Positions 21,942-33,625 of a stretch of 64,000 nt of DNA are shown in pieces. This stretch comes from Ceratodon purpureus (Eukaryota; Streptophyta; Bryopsida; Pseudoditrichales; Ditrichaceae), in contig CM026426.1 of assembly GCA_014871385.1 (NCBI GenBank), positions 98,048,861 through 98,112,860 of the forward strand. The letters run 5' to 3'. Position 1 is the stretch's first letter, and every line of letters starts with the position of its first letter. The position numbers and the translations under genes were made by a program. A model generated the notes under the pieces. That model did no database searches. It was not told the origin of the DNA and was given only the letters and a program-made list of their open reading frames with translations.

Positions 21942-23267
21942 ATGTCGTTCTCTTGGGGTTCCGGGAAGCGTCTTGCTTATGAAGACCTTGATGCTCCAGA
22001 AGATGCGGTCCAAGCAACGTCCACAACACCATCTCAGACTGGTTCCAACCCATCATCGAGCTCCTCGGGGAAGAAGATCCATAAAAAGGCGAGTGAACGA
22101 GATGCTGATTACCCGCCTATCACATACACAAACATCATAAGAGAGGAAACCTTGGAGTTTTACCAAATTAGCTCCCGTGAGATGTTAGAGTGCGAGTATT
22201 TTTCCAGTGGAACGGTTGGAGATACAAAATTACAGGATGAGTTACATCAAAGGTTTGCAAAAGCACTTGTGGGACATGAGTTGTATAATGATTGTGATGC
22301 TACCTACTTCCATCATAACAAGTGGCTAGACCAGCAAGTAACAACAAACACTACATACATCGTGCATGTGTTTGAATGTGTCTACAAGAAGCCAAAGGTC
22401 GGCAACTATAGGATTTGAAAAAGCTAAAGTTTGTCCAACAACAGTATAGCAAATTTTTGATGAACAAGAGAAGGGTCAGGCCTTGGCACGAAGCTGGACT
22501 CAAGAGTGCTATGGAGAAATACATGTAAGAAATAGTTATCAAAGTTCCCAGTGGGATGAAGGTGGTTCCACTGTCTAGCTCTACAAAAGGCAGATTTGGT
22601 AAAGTACGGAAAGTACGTATAGTTGAGATGACAACCATACGCGAGACTTGTGTCTTTGCAAGGAAGATGTCAAAGGCCAAAGACGAGACCAAGAAGCGAT
22701 ATGAGGCTTCAATCAAAGCCATGGTTTGTAGGATTCAACATCCCGGCGTTATTAAATTTTTTGATGTCGACGAGTGGACCATGGAAGCATACACACTTTG
22801 GTGGAACGGGGATTGTATCTAAACATATCTTTCGAAAGAGAATACTAAAGTCTTGGAGGCTACTGAAAACCGTAATATCTTCAAGCCTCCTGTCAATCAA
22901 CCTATTGAAACACTTCAACGTGATCATGCCTTCCACACCAACATGGCCAAGTTAGCTTGGGCATTAATCTGTATTATAGACCGGGTCCATAAGGGGTATT
23001 TGCAGCATAATGACATCTCTAGGGGAAATGTCTTGCTTCACTTCCTAGAGGATAAAGTGGACCAAGTATACATTGGAGTATGAAATTGGGGCCTTGCAAG
23101 TCGAGTGTGTGAGACAAAACCTTCAAATTATGGTTTTCAAAATCAACGAGATTTGAAGGCTACCAGTGAACGACGTGGTTGATTTGTAGCTCCGAAGTTG
23201 TTGTACACTTATGGTAAGCCAAAGTCTGAGACGTCGCTCGAAAGTGAGCAAAGGAAATATTTATAGT
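21942..23267 (+). pseudogene. Protein kinase-like gene, decayed
   Basis: The ATG at 21942 opens 158 codons with a Ser/Pro-rich start and KKIHKKASERDADYPP, then YTNIIREETLEFYQ. After stops, another frame (22556-22822) carries a kinase N-lobe: STKGRFGKVRKVRIV (glycine loop), CVFARKMSKAK (candidate VAIK-type Lys), HPGVIKFFDVDEW. Further on, GYLQHNDISRGNVLLHF (about 22995-23045) matches the catalytic loop with HND in place of HRD. NWGLASRV (about 23085) stands at the DFG position, with a stop just before it, and FVAPKLLYTYGKP is the APE region. The DIS-x-GN form of the loop resembles fungal-type and other divergent kinases rather than classical plant receptor kinases. Several stops make this copy non-functional. 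It lies between GC arrays at 21.6 and 23.7 kb, suggesting that it is the gene of one mobile unit. Confidence 0.6.
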
Positions 23268-23689
23268 CCCAAGAGGTTGATGCCTTCTTGGTTGGGGTGA
23301 AAGCAAATAAGATTTGGGATAATAAGGACGACCCGGATCTTTTTAATCGATATGGGAAAGTTTAGGTTTGCACTGGTATTGAAGGAGCTCACAAACCTCA
23401 ATCTCAAGTCCCACTCTACCTTGATGAAGGTTGTCGCCGACTTGACATCTCCTCCCAACAATTTCCAAATTCTAGATTGTTGCTACTGCAACAAGATTTA
23501 GAACTCCAATGTGAAGTGGTAGAAATGTGATATTTGCTGCTCATCATATGATGGAAATATACTTTGTTAGTGGTTTATTGCCACAATTTTGCAATACTTT
23601 TCAATAAACATAAAACTTCACACTTGGCTTCTCGGGAAGTTTCTCAAATCTTTTCTGATGTTGCGCAATGTTACTATTTCCTATCTACA
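23268..23689. other. 3' part of the kinase-like unit
   Basis: No clear gene. 23360-23480 may hold a further decayed piece of the same protein. AT-rich afterwards. Confidence 0.35.
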
Positions 23690-23990
23690 CCGCAACGCTC
23701 GTACCCAAACGTGCGAGCCGGATGCAGCGCTCGCGCCAAAATGCTTGCGACTGATGTAGTGCTCGCGCCCAAATACGCGCTCTCATCGCGACGATTGCGC
23801 GCACATGCCCGTGCCCAATGCAGCGCTTGCGCCCACACATGCGCGTGAAAGTCAACACTAGGTAAATTCGTCTACCCTTACCCGTAGTCAACCGGTCAAC
23901 GCCTTTATCGGACAGACAGGGGGGTGTGTCATTAGTTCATGACGGACTAACGGACAGTCTGTCTAGTATGACAACCTTGTCTCAACATCT
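23690..23990. repeat. GC-rich array and terminal-like sequence at the 3' end of the kinase-like unit
   Basis: 23690-23850 contains GCAGCGCTCGCGCC and GCGCTTGCGCCC-like motifs. 23850-23990 then contains GTCAACCGGTCAACGCC and GTCTAGTATGACAACC. The sequence to the right of the array at 3.6 kb ends with a similar GTCTATTATGACAACC, so both may be ends of related elements. Confidence 0.5.
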
Positions 23991-24002
23991 CATTCCATAA
24001 CA

Positions 24003-24017
24003 CCCCCCCCCCCCCCC
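24003..24017 (+). repeat. Homopolymer run of 15 C
   Basis: Seen directly. Confidence 0.9.
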
Positions 24018-24843
24018 TTGTAACCTCCTGACCCAATTTCAGATAACCTTCTAGAGTCATTGTGACCTTCTAGAGTCATCATTGATCTAGCTTGCTTAGC
24101 TTTGGCAGTTCCCAATGTTGCCTTTGTCACAATGCCTGCAAAATAACTGAAGGACTGCGTTGGAAGAGCTTGTGGACAATGTTGGTTTCCACGTGGGACA
24201 TCTGGTTTTGCCTCCATACAGAGTATATCGCATTTAGATTATTAACCAAAAACCCAATTTTTTAGAAAAGTAGAACAGAGGACTAAGAAACTCACTAATT
24301 GACTTCGTGAAGAGCCTCTAATACAAAACCAACATCTCCTCTTGGATCTAATATGACACTCTCCATACAGAAATGCCTATTAAGGTCTCCCTAATGGTAC
24401 TATTTGATGATAGGTAGCCACGCCTGCAGTCAATGGTTCCCATCTCAGACCATGAACATTTTGTTCGAGAAGACCTTCAGATCATCATTCGCCTGCAATT
24501 TCTCCTCAAATTTGTCATTCTCCTTGCGCCGTTCGGGACTCTACTTCTCAACAATTGCGAGTGTAACGTCCTTATTAAAGCCATAATTATCCTCAAGAGC
24601 TACTTAGAAGTAGCTGTTTCCAGCCAAGTATCCATAGTTTGTGTAATGCGATGCCACGTTGAGGACGTCATTCTTCAAGAATGGCCTCACTACTAGTAGT
24701 GCAACCATCCTACGAAGCAAAATATTCAACACACCCTTTTTAGTGGGTTTCCACTTGAGGTGCTCAAATCTTGATGCCGTGTTGGTGGTTGCACTTCCCA
24801 CAAGGTCTTGAAGCTTCAAATTCACTTTGGCTTGTATAGGGGG
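24018..24843. other. Unassigned intergenic DNA
   Basis: No gene recognised. A duplicated TTCTAGAGTCAT occurs near 24049 and 24069. Confidence 0.4.
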
Positions 24844-25243
24844 CATTAGGAGAAAAATGAGCTCAAAATAAGGCCGTGTAAGCCTGCCCTTTCTAGGTGA
24901 ACTCCCTACTTTGGGCACCTCTGCCGCTGGCAGCGGATGCCAGAGTTGCTGCCCGCACAGAACTGCGTGGCGCACTCACAACAAAGGTCCTCGGAATATT
25001 AGGTGAGACATGAATGCCTCGGCTCGGGCTTTGGTCCCAAGTGGGCAGGTTGTGTCAGCCCGACACTGTAGATGTGCCCTCCACACGCCTCCCTCGGAGG
25101 TCATTGGTTCGAGCCCCCGTGGCGGTTGCTGGCACCACGGTGGCACCTCACATGCCATGTCAAAAAGTACGCGGGCAGCGCCCGTTTTTTTCTCTCACGT
25201 GCCGCTTACACGGCCTTTTTGTGACCTGATTTTTCTCCTAATG
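24844..25243. mobile_element. MITE-like element, 400 bp, family A
   Basis: The ends are inverted repeats of about 40 bases with few mismatches: CATTAGGAGAAAAAT on the left and ATTTTTCTCCTAATG on the right, extending through GGCCGTGTAAGC on both sides. No coding capacity. Related elements with the same termini occur at 26947 and 63026. The interior contains a pol III B-box-like GGTTCGAGCCC at about 25106. No target duplication is evident. Confidence 0.75.
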
Positions 25244-25334
25244 TAAGTTAGGTTTATTTATACACAACAACAAAAACACACAATTAGTTAGTTCCTTGAA
25301 GAAGAGCAATCCTCATATATCAGTATACTCAGAA

Positions 25335-26085
25335 GTAGATGAATTGCCACTAACGGTAATACCCCCTTCCAGAGGTTTTGAATTCATTTTTGATTCCCTT
25401 GCCATTGACTTCACCCATATACTAGACGGTGGCCTACAGCAATGAACGACAACCAAATTTCTTCGCACATGGTCTAAGGAACTGCTGTCAACAGCAGTAC
25501 CCTGAAGAGGACCCTTGCCCTCCATCTCGAAGCTGCAATGAGGCACCCTCGTGACGTTCAAACTATGAAGCAATACCGCTTTGAGACCAAGAATTTTTGG
25601 TCGAGAGACTGCCGTCAACGGCAGTACCCCTAGCAATGGTTTTGCCCACGAACAAGTCTCTGCAATCTTGTATAAGAATGGACAAACAAGACACAAATGA
25701 GTGGGTTATGAGTAGTGCCGTCAACGGCAGTACCCCTAGTAGTTGTGTATCCAACCATTGCGATTTCACATTGTAAAAGGTATACACCTAAACTATAAAA
25801 AAATGAGGAGGTTTGAGGTACTGCCGTCAACGGCAGTACCCCTTGCAGGAATTACGCCTACCATTGTAACTCTCCGCCATCTCACGAGATTCCAAAGACT
25901 GAAGGAGATGTTCGAGCTTAAGGTACTGTTGTTGACCTCCAACCCTTGCCGTCAACAACACTACCCTTGGCAGAGTAGTCTTTTACCATTTTGACGCCAA
26001 AGCGTTGGTGGAAAAGAGTAGAAAAAAAATAAAAAATACAATATGGTTTAAGGTATCGCCATTGATGGCAGTATCCCTGGCATTT
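25335..26085. repeat. Tandem repeat block A, about 106-bp period with a central palindrome
   Basis: Seven copies of a palindrome of the form ACTGCCGTCAACGGCAGT (variants) are centred near 25351, 25489, 25616, 25722, 25828, 25943 and 26063. Each is followed by CCCCTNGCA and an A-rich spacer. Spacing falls from 138 to 106 and is 106 for the best-conserved copies. Open frames across the block are not genes. Confidence 0.8.
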
Positions 26086-26946
26086 TTGTCGTAGCACGGC
26101 GGTAACGTATTCAACCAATTAGCCCAAATAACGCGTAACACATCAAAACCGCGCCAAGTTTGTTCCCACGAGGAATTTGCGGTTGTAAACACAACTGAGA
26201 GAAGAGAAAATCTATAAAGTAAACATAAAAATCACAAACACAAACCTAAGAAACACCCAAGGCAGACAAATTTCTACGGGGATTGATAAATCCGGGATAA
26301 TCCCTATCACAAAAAACTCTATTATTCCAAAGGTGGAAAGTGGTACACTATCTACTCCAAAGATCTATGAGAAACACAATCTATTCTAACAACACCCAGA
26401 GGTCCACCATCCTGGGACTTGACCCTATAGCCCACAACTATGTACAGATATGTCCCAGAAATTCCATCGTAGTTAGCTATTCCTACAATAGCATTTCCAA
26501 GAATAGTAGTGGATTCTCAACTGCTGCTCCACCTTTCCGCCAGATCCAGATTTCCGTAACCGAGATAATAATTCTAGGAGTTTAAGCTAGAATGCTCAAA
26601 GAGACTTTATAGTTGTTTTCGTAGATTTCGCCCACTAGTTTGATTTATCAGGGTTTACTTCCTACTTCACTTCTTTCTACTAACTAATACTCCCTTCGCC
26701 TGGTGTTTCGATGCGGGTAGTCTTCCCACAGAAAGCCTTCCCTCTCAAGTCACGTATCACTCCCCCAAAAGGGGAAAGAAAGAGGAAGTCATGGGTCTAG
26801 TAGACCAGCTAGATTCACTTTCCGCACGGACATAGTGGATACTATGCTGCGTACGGAAAACGAATCCTTCCCTTGAAGAGGTGGAAATGCAGACTCGGGC
26901 TACTACTCTCACAACGGGTAGAATGTTCTGTTCCGCAGGTCACACA
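26086..26946. other. Unassigned repeat-like DNA
   Basis: No protein family recognised. Lies between the tandem block and a MITE. Confidence 0.35.
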
Positions 26947-27387
26947 CATTAGGGGAAAAATCAGGTCTCCTATAGGCCTTGTAAGACAGCCCGGATTAGG
27001 TGAGCTTCCTGCCCGCTGACACTTCTCTTCAAAATCTCATTGGTCGATATCCTGCCCGCTGACAACAAAATTCGCCCTGCTGACAACAGGATTCGCTGAC
27101 AATAGGATCCGCTGACAACAGGATCCGGTACTGTCCAATGGGGTGACAGCAGTGGGCACACGGTCGGTGACACTGTCATTACTGCTTGTATTGTCCAATA
27201 GGGGGGTGGGGTGGGGAAGGGAAGCGATTGGCTAGACCCCCCAAATGCCAATTGCTGGCACTGCTGGCAGCATTTGGCGACCTGCTGGCATAGTTGGTGC
27301 CAGCAGGTAAAGTGCACGGGCATGGCAAAAATTCATGCACTAAAAACATGGAAAAGGCCCATAGGAGACCCCAATCTTCTCCTAATG
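26947..27387. mobile_element. MITE-like element, 441 bp, family B, copy 1
   Basis: Termini CATTAGGGGAAAAATCAGGT on the left and the complement of it on the right (TCTTCTCCTAATG), with GTCTCCTATAGGCC / GGCCCATAGGAGAC paired inside. The interior has short tandem CGCTGACAACAGGAT-like repeats and CTGCTGGCA repeats. Nearly the same sequence is found at 63026-63464. Open frames inside are incidental. Confidence 0.8.
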
Positions 27388-28321
27388 GAGTAGGGCCAAG
27401 TTTCCACTATTCCAAGACTTTGGAGCTAAATCAAGGATGGGGCTACTACTCCTACCATCCATCGTGGGGACCTAGCGTCAGATTATGGCAGGTGCATGAG
27501 TGCCTAGACCTTCCACATGCTACTGGAGGATATATCTATTTCCATGTCACTACACATGAAAAGCGGAAATCCCCCAAGCCAGATCCTCCCCCTACTACTA
27601 ACAGGTTGGCCCACGGTCTTTCTGTGTCGGTCCTTAGGATGGAAAGAGGAAGCGCCAATAGCCTATCCTTTTGCCGGAGTACCCCTCCAAACCCCAAGTT
27701 GATATGCTTCCACTTCCACTTTCCGCCATTTCTTCCTTTCCGCCTTTAGTGTTCCTCCGTCTAGCACCTTCCTCAGAGAGGAGGACACAGAGCCTAATAA
27801 ACAAGTACACAAAAAACCTAGACAGGGGCGACTGTAACCTCACAAAGTACCCCCTCGCATGAGTACAACGGCTTGAATTAGGGGTGTTGGACCTTGTTTA
27901 GTGTAGGGGTGTCACTAACCTAAACTGACCTAACACGAAATTCTAACCTAACTAACCTACACAGTGATAGAGGTAGGTGGGAGACTTGGAAACAGTAAGA
28001 ATGGAAAGGAGGGACCACTCACTTTGCTCATGCACTCAAGAAACAACTCAAGACGAATGTGGAGTAAAACATAAAGCCTGAATTGAACAAAAGAACACTT
28101 ACATCGCATAATGGTGAGAGAAAATCCCAAGGGTTCTTCCTCTTAAGCTACTGAGCCACGGACCGCGTGATCAAAATCACGGGCCACATGGCAGCAGGCT
28201 GACTTACGCTATTCAAAAAGCCAAGGCCCAAAACTAATAAAAAGACAAAATACAAAACCCAACTCCACCTAACTACCTACCAAAACAACTTGCATCTGAA
28301 TCTAATTAAAAATCTAAGCAC
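27388..28321. other. Unassigned repeat-like DNA
   Basis: No gene recognised. Contains CCTAACCTAAC-like short motifs near 27910-27960. Confidence 0.35.
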
Positions 28322-29600
28322 TATCCTTCTTCTTTCGCTCCTTGGCCTACTTCTTCTTCAACTTCCGCTTCTCGCTGCAGCCCAGCGCCGCCGGCGGAGC
28401 AAGTAGAGGCGCCACTAGCCCAATCTCGCCACGTGGCCCAGAATCATCTCCAGTTCGACCCACGACCTCCGCAACATGCGGCGCTACGGGTGTGGTCAAC
28501 AGGCTGACGTGTGAAAAGTCCGCGACAAGTGGGGCACGTGGCAGTCGACTTGGTCCACCATCCGAAGAGTGCGGTGGCGGCACTTGAGCAACCACTTGGA
28601 AAGGAGTGGGAGGACTCTGTGGTGTGGCTCTTGCCACGTGGCTGCCCATCTGAATCTCCTCCCCTACTAGCTTGAGCGCGGAAGCGTGGCCCGGAGTTGC
28701 GGAATCGCGGACCACAGTAAAGACAATGATGTCTTCAATTTCCGCCTCCTCTTCTGTTGCTCCGGCCCCTGCCCTTCCTCTCCTATCCCTACACTGGCCA
28801 TCTGATCTCGTGGAGGGAGTTTGGAATGGTTGGAAGTGTCTCCCTCCTCCGAGGACTCCGACAAGGACTTGAAGGATTTGGTGAAACCCCCAATATGACC
28901 CCTCATTGTGGTCAACGTTGCCTCTACCTTCTTGCCCTAGTCCAAGACAAAAAGTGTCATCTTGCTCTCGGACAGGTGACCCGCGTTCTTAAGGTCCGCA
29001 TCATACATCTTGGCCTAAAGCCACACGTCCCCTAAAACCATCAACACCCTGTTTACCTCCTGAACTTTTGTGGCTGTGTCTTGAACCTGCTTGCCCTGCT
29101 CCCGCCGTTTTGCCTCCAACTTCTTTACCTTCTCCACGGCCTTCGAGTGGTCCGATGTAAGGTGGTCCACGATAGAGTCCTGCTTTTGGGAAAATTTGTC
29201 CCTTGTACAATCTCCTTCTTTGTGGACATTCCTTCCCCTCCACTCATAAACCCGTAAACTCCGCTCCAAAGCTTTGCATTCCACTAGTCCGAGCGGCCTC
29301 GGACAGTGGAAGCATAGGCGCTGTACACTTTGACTCCCTCCTTTGATGTCTCGAGAGGATCGCGCTCTATCAGAGGAGGCTCCCTACACTCCTACGTCGC
29401 GATCCAGTCGTCCTCTTTCTCGGTTTTTGACCGGCAGCGCTTTCTCCTGCGGCGTTGGCGCTCCGCTCCTACCGACCATTGCCAAACACCACGAAAGAGA
29501 GGAGGGAATCGACGCCCCTGATGGGTTTATCAAAACCCTAATTGCGGAATCCTATCCGAGTCGAGATCCGGGTTGAAAACCCGCGACCCTCCTTAACCCG
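28322..29600 (-). pseudogene. Decayed coiled-coil protein gene of unknown family
   Basis: On minus, from about 29300, a charged frame reads RDKFSQKQDSIVDHLTSDHS then EKVKKLEAKRREQGKQVQDT, a clear coiled-coil composition. After a stop (about 29015) and another (about 28940), the frame continues GGFTKSFKSLSESSEEGDTS. A shift near 28720 leads to VRDSATPGHASALKLVGEEI and a proline-rich, then lysine-rich end (KRKLKKK) at 28347. The pattern, charged helices then low complexity with scattered stops and shifts, suggests a gag-like or structural gene of a dead element, but no diagnostic motif (zinc knuckle, protease, reverse transcriptase) is present. Confidence 0.4.
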
Positions 29601-29869
29601 GATATCAACTCCGCGTTTCCACTCTTCCGCCTCAAGATTTTCCCCCCTTGTCGAGGTGGATTTTAACCTAATACTAATTAACACTTTTTAACTAATTTAA
29701 CACTTTCTATTTTTCCTCTATTTTTATTCCTATAATTCTAACCTAATGTCTATGATTATTTCTAACTAACCTATTACTTATGTCTTTTTCCTTCTACTTA
29801 ATCTAAAAACAAAGCAAAAACCTTCAAATCACGGAAAGTCGTGACACGACAATTGTTATCTACTCCCAT

Positions 29870-30290
29870 TCCGACGCCGGAGCTTTGCTGGAAAATATCA
29901 AAAAATAAACAATATGATCAGGTTGGGGTATTGCCGTTGACGACATTACCCCTTGCATTGTCTTGACCTACTATCTCGACGCAGTGGCATCGCAAGAAAA
30001 TGCCAAAAAAAAATTTAGAAAGTTGGGTTTGGATACTGCCGTTTATCAACAGTACATGTGGGTGAGATTAATTATTACTTACTGACGTTGTAGCGTCAGG
30101 GTTGAAGACTAAAAAAATAACAGTCCATGAAGATTTAAGGTACTGCCGTTGACGGCAGTACCTCTGGCAGTGGTCTTTTGCTCCTTTGCAACGCTGCAGC
30201 TTCGGAGGAATAGACCGCAATAAAAGCAGATAAATTGGGATTTGGATACTGTCGTTGAAGGCAGTACTTCTAGTCTAGATCAAATCTTCT
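29870..30290. repeat. Tandem repeat block B, same 106-bp family
   Basis: Palindrome copies centred near 29938, 30043, 30150 and 30256, so spacing is 105, 107 and 106. The best copy reads TACTGCCGTTGACGGCAGTA. Spacers carry a GACGC/GCGTC or similar second small dyad and an A-rich segment, as in block A. Confidence 0.8.
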
Positions 30291-32215
30291 ATCGCGATGC
30301 GGCACCTTTACAGCAAACGCAAGGAAATAGGATTACGAGGAATTACCTTCTCGCGTATTGGGTTGCTCCTCATCGTCTTTGTGCTCATCATTCTTCTCGT
30401 TCATCACCTGATTGTCCTCCTCCTTATTTATAACCTGCTCATCGGCGTCGTCACCAGTCTGAAGCTCCAAAGGTGCATCGCCTTAGTTGGTCTCAGACAT
30501 GTCGACCTCATCAGTTTGGGTTGACTTCTAAAAAATGTTGTTCTTTGGCATCTATTCAAACCAACACATTCCCTGATTAAAAAACTACGGATATCTGTGG
30601 GAGCTAGACGCAAAGAGAGTAATGCATAGAATGACGAAGCTAAAGTAAAAGACAAAAGGAGAGGAGCACCTCAAAATAAGGAATTGTAAGCCGGAGCGTG
30701 GGAATAATGGAACGTTGATGAATACGATGAACACAACAAAGGGCTGAGAAATTGAGGCAAGAAGAGAGGAGCACGTCAAAAAGAGGAAACGAAAGCCTCA
30801 TTGTCGATTAAAGAATATGCTTCTGAATACTCAGGCAAATCAACAAGGCGGAGAACACGAGCGAGGAACAGAAGATAAGGGGAGAATGGGAAGCGGAAGA
30901 CATAGTACACTAACATATAGGATGGTCGAAGAGAACGTGAAAAACAAAGAAGTGCAAATTGCAAGGAGTAAGAAGTGGAAGAGATTAGGTCAACTCGGCA
31001 TGAGGTGATGATAGTGCAACAATCGAAAAGACAACACAAGAGAAAATATGATTACAGGGAAATTGATAATTCCAAAGGACTCCAGCAGTCTATTTGAGGC
31101 ACTCATATTGTCATCATCAAATGATTTTATAACTCAAGATTTTAAGTTTAGACCTTGACATAACATACCTAAGATATGTTTTAGGTCAATCAGGAAATTA
31201 CATCGGTGCAATTTAAACACCGGTACCTAAAAAACCTTAATATGTAGCACTCAAACATCATTGCACAAAGACTCCTACCTATAAGTTGTTCTTGTCCTTT
31301 CTCTTAGACGTGGCCCTTGTGCCTAATTTTGTTCGCCTCTCGTACTGCTTTGTCTCAATTTTGTTACACTTATTTGCAATGGACTCCTCTTCCAAATCTT
31401 CAAATTCTAAGACTCGGATAATCCCACTCTTTTCAAAACGCTCAGTCGCCTTCTTGGTTCTTGCCATTCTACTACTCCTTAATGCCTTCCTACTACTAAA
31501 ACAAAAAATCTCACCATGTATTCTAGCGCCAAAACACAAATGAAAATGGAGGTGTCCAAACTAAAACCCTACTCCTATGGTTGTATCCAAGCGCAACAAA
31601 GTTATCATGACCGTGCGCAGCCACAGATATCCCTAAGTATCCTTTTAAGAAAATGCACCAAAAAATATTTTAAGCATAGTTAATAAATCATTTTATAATT
31701 CTAAAAGAACTTATTTATACCCATACATTTGACGGCAAAGACTAATCTGGTTCAGCTCCGCGACAAGTAGAATTTGCGCCATGACTCAAATGAGACCAAA
31801 ATAGACACTAAATCTAGACAGAATATACTTTAACTAATTAGGATATAGAAGACAATAATCGCGCGTCTAAAAAAAAAATTATTCCTCTATACATTCTATG
31901 AGCAAATATTGTGATTGTAATCAGAACCTAGCAGAATTGAATATCTAACAAACATGATTCAGATGTTAAAAAATAGAATGGAATGACAACGATGCAAACT
32001 CTGTGAATATGCAATTGGCGGCTCTATAAATGCTTTATTTGATTTTGATTTACATCCAAGAGCTATTAGGTTTTTGTAGCTCAAAGTTAACGGATGGATT
32101 CTGGACCTCAAATAAATAGAGCAATGCGCAGACCCTCTCAATTTGTATTCTCTAATTCTTGTAGCATCATCTGAAGCTCTCTACATAATAGAATGGCACA
32201 ATTCCTTGCAAACAA
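30291..32215. other. Intergenic DNA with no recognisable gene
   Basis: Open frames on both strands look compositional. AT-rich from 31060. Confidence 0.4.
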
Positions 32216-33625
32216 AGTGTTAGGTATGGTCGTACTTTGAGCTCATGGAGCTGGTATCCCACTTACAATATATGTAGATGATGATGGGTTGGCAACTATG
32301 ACGGCGCTTTGCCTCAACATAGATTCCACTTCAAAAAGGATACTATTAGTATTGAGGAAGAGAAACATGACAATGAGACCTCAGAGGTAACACATAACAC
32401 ATATTGAGAAAGACGATGACAATAGTGAATTCTGGAACCTCTATCCCGGTAGGTACCAAGTATTTCGTCACTCTAATTTTTAGATGCAGGCGTCTACAAA
32501 AATTCTAACTCCTTGCCGTTCCTCTACATATACTAATCAGACTCCATTACCTTGTGATGTGAAGGTCAAAGTAGAGTCTGGCCTAGAAATTCTTGATGCA
32601 ACGCCATTCATCTCTCTCTCCTCAAACGAGGACACTAGTCCAATGAAAGCATCACCTCCTATTTCAAAACAATTTGTACATGCCAGATTGTCGGTTATGT
32701 ATCTAGTTAAATGTCCCACTACCTCGCAATCTTCAGACGAAGATCGTGTTAGTGTTGTCCCACTCCTTTGCAAACTTGCCGAGAGACCTAGGAAGAAAAA
32801 CACTCTGAAAAAAATAGATTACTCATTCGACACTCACAAGAGTTTTTGAGTACTTGCTTGTAGTATTCAATGGTGCTGTAATTTTTGAGTTGCCTCCAGT
32901 TGATGAAAGAGCCTCTAGGTTGCAAGCGAAGCCAATGCAAGGAATGGACAAGCGTTACGACGGCCACGTGTGGACCAAGACCATCACCACCAACATCACA
33001 AACGACTTCAACCTCTCTTTTTGCTATTCAAGCTGCATTGGATGGCTACGTTGTAACAACAAGAAATAAGAATTCCTAAAACAACGACCTCGCATTTTTG
33101 AAGTGAACGAGATTGAGTTTGAAGGTTGTACCGTCCAAGCTTTCGTGGTGGATCAACCACCCCCAATTGATTCGACGCTTGTCTGCAAGGTATGTAAAGA
33201 ACCTCCAACATGTATTGCTACATGTGGAGCTAAGATTTATCATGTAGCAGGCATAAGCAACCACACTAGAGCGTGCATTCACCTAGTAATACATGATTTC
33301 CTTGTCAAGGTTGGTGACTATAGAGACACTAAGGTGGAGATCAGTAGCTTAATTGAAGAGCAGGTTGAGAAGATTCCTCAAGCAATGAAGTGTGCACTTC
33401 TATTGGAGGCGAGCTAAGTTCTGATTGGTGGCTACCACCTACAGCCAGAGGACGCACTGCCAAAAGAGCTGAGCATCAAGGAGCTTGTTCTTTTACTAGA
33501 CAGGTGCAAGGACATGGCCACCCCAAACATTAGCAACAAGGTAATGACCTTGCGGCGGTTGAGAATGTACGGTGTCATGAATGCTATCACCAAGCTTTGT
33601 AGTATTAGTATATGGGCCTTTGTTT
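32216..33625 (+). pseudogene. Decayed gene with a Cys/His-rich segment, unknown family
   Basis: A 121-codon frame (32484-32849) is Ser/Thr-rich with a basic end. After stops, 33085-33625 reads NEIEFEGCTVQAFVVDQPPP, then CKVCKEPPTCIATCGAKIYH with H and C residues following (NHTRACIHLVIHDF). One TAA at 33415-33417 is followed by the same protein in frame (LIGGYHLQPEDALPKELSIK, then LSIKELVLLLDRCKD). The CxxC-x5-C-x3-C-H pattern could be a zinc-binding module. I do not recognise the family; the stops and the setting in repeat DNA suggest a dead transposon gene. Confidence 0.4.

Noticed and set aside
25060-25140. tRNA-like sequence in the MITE with GGTTCGAGCCC
   Set aside because: Only the B box core matches; T-stem does not pair.
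25335-26085. CRISPR-like regular palindromic repeats
   Set aside because: Period of about 106 bp with conserved spacers, in a plant genome; it is a tandem repeat, not repeats with unique spacers.
26970-27323. 117-codon open frame on minus in the MITE
   Set aside because: The near-identical MITE at 63 kb does not conserve the full frame; composition follows the internal repeats.
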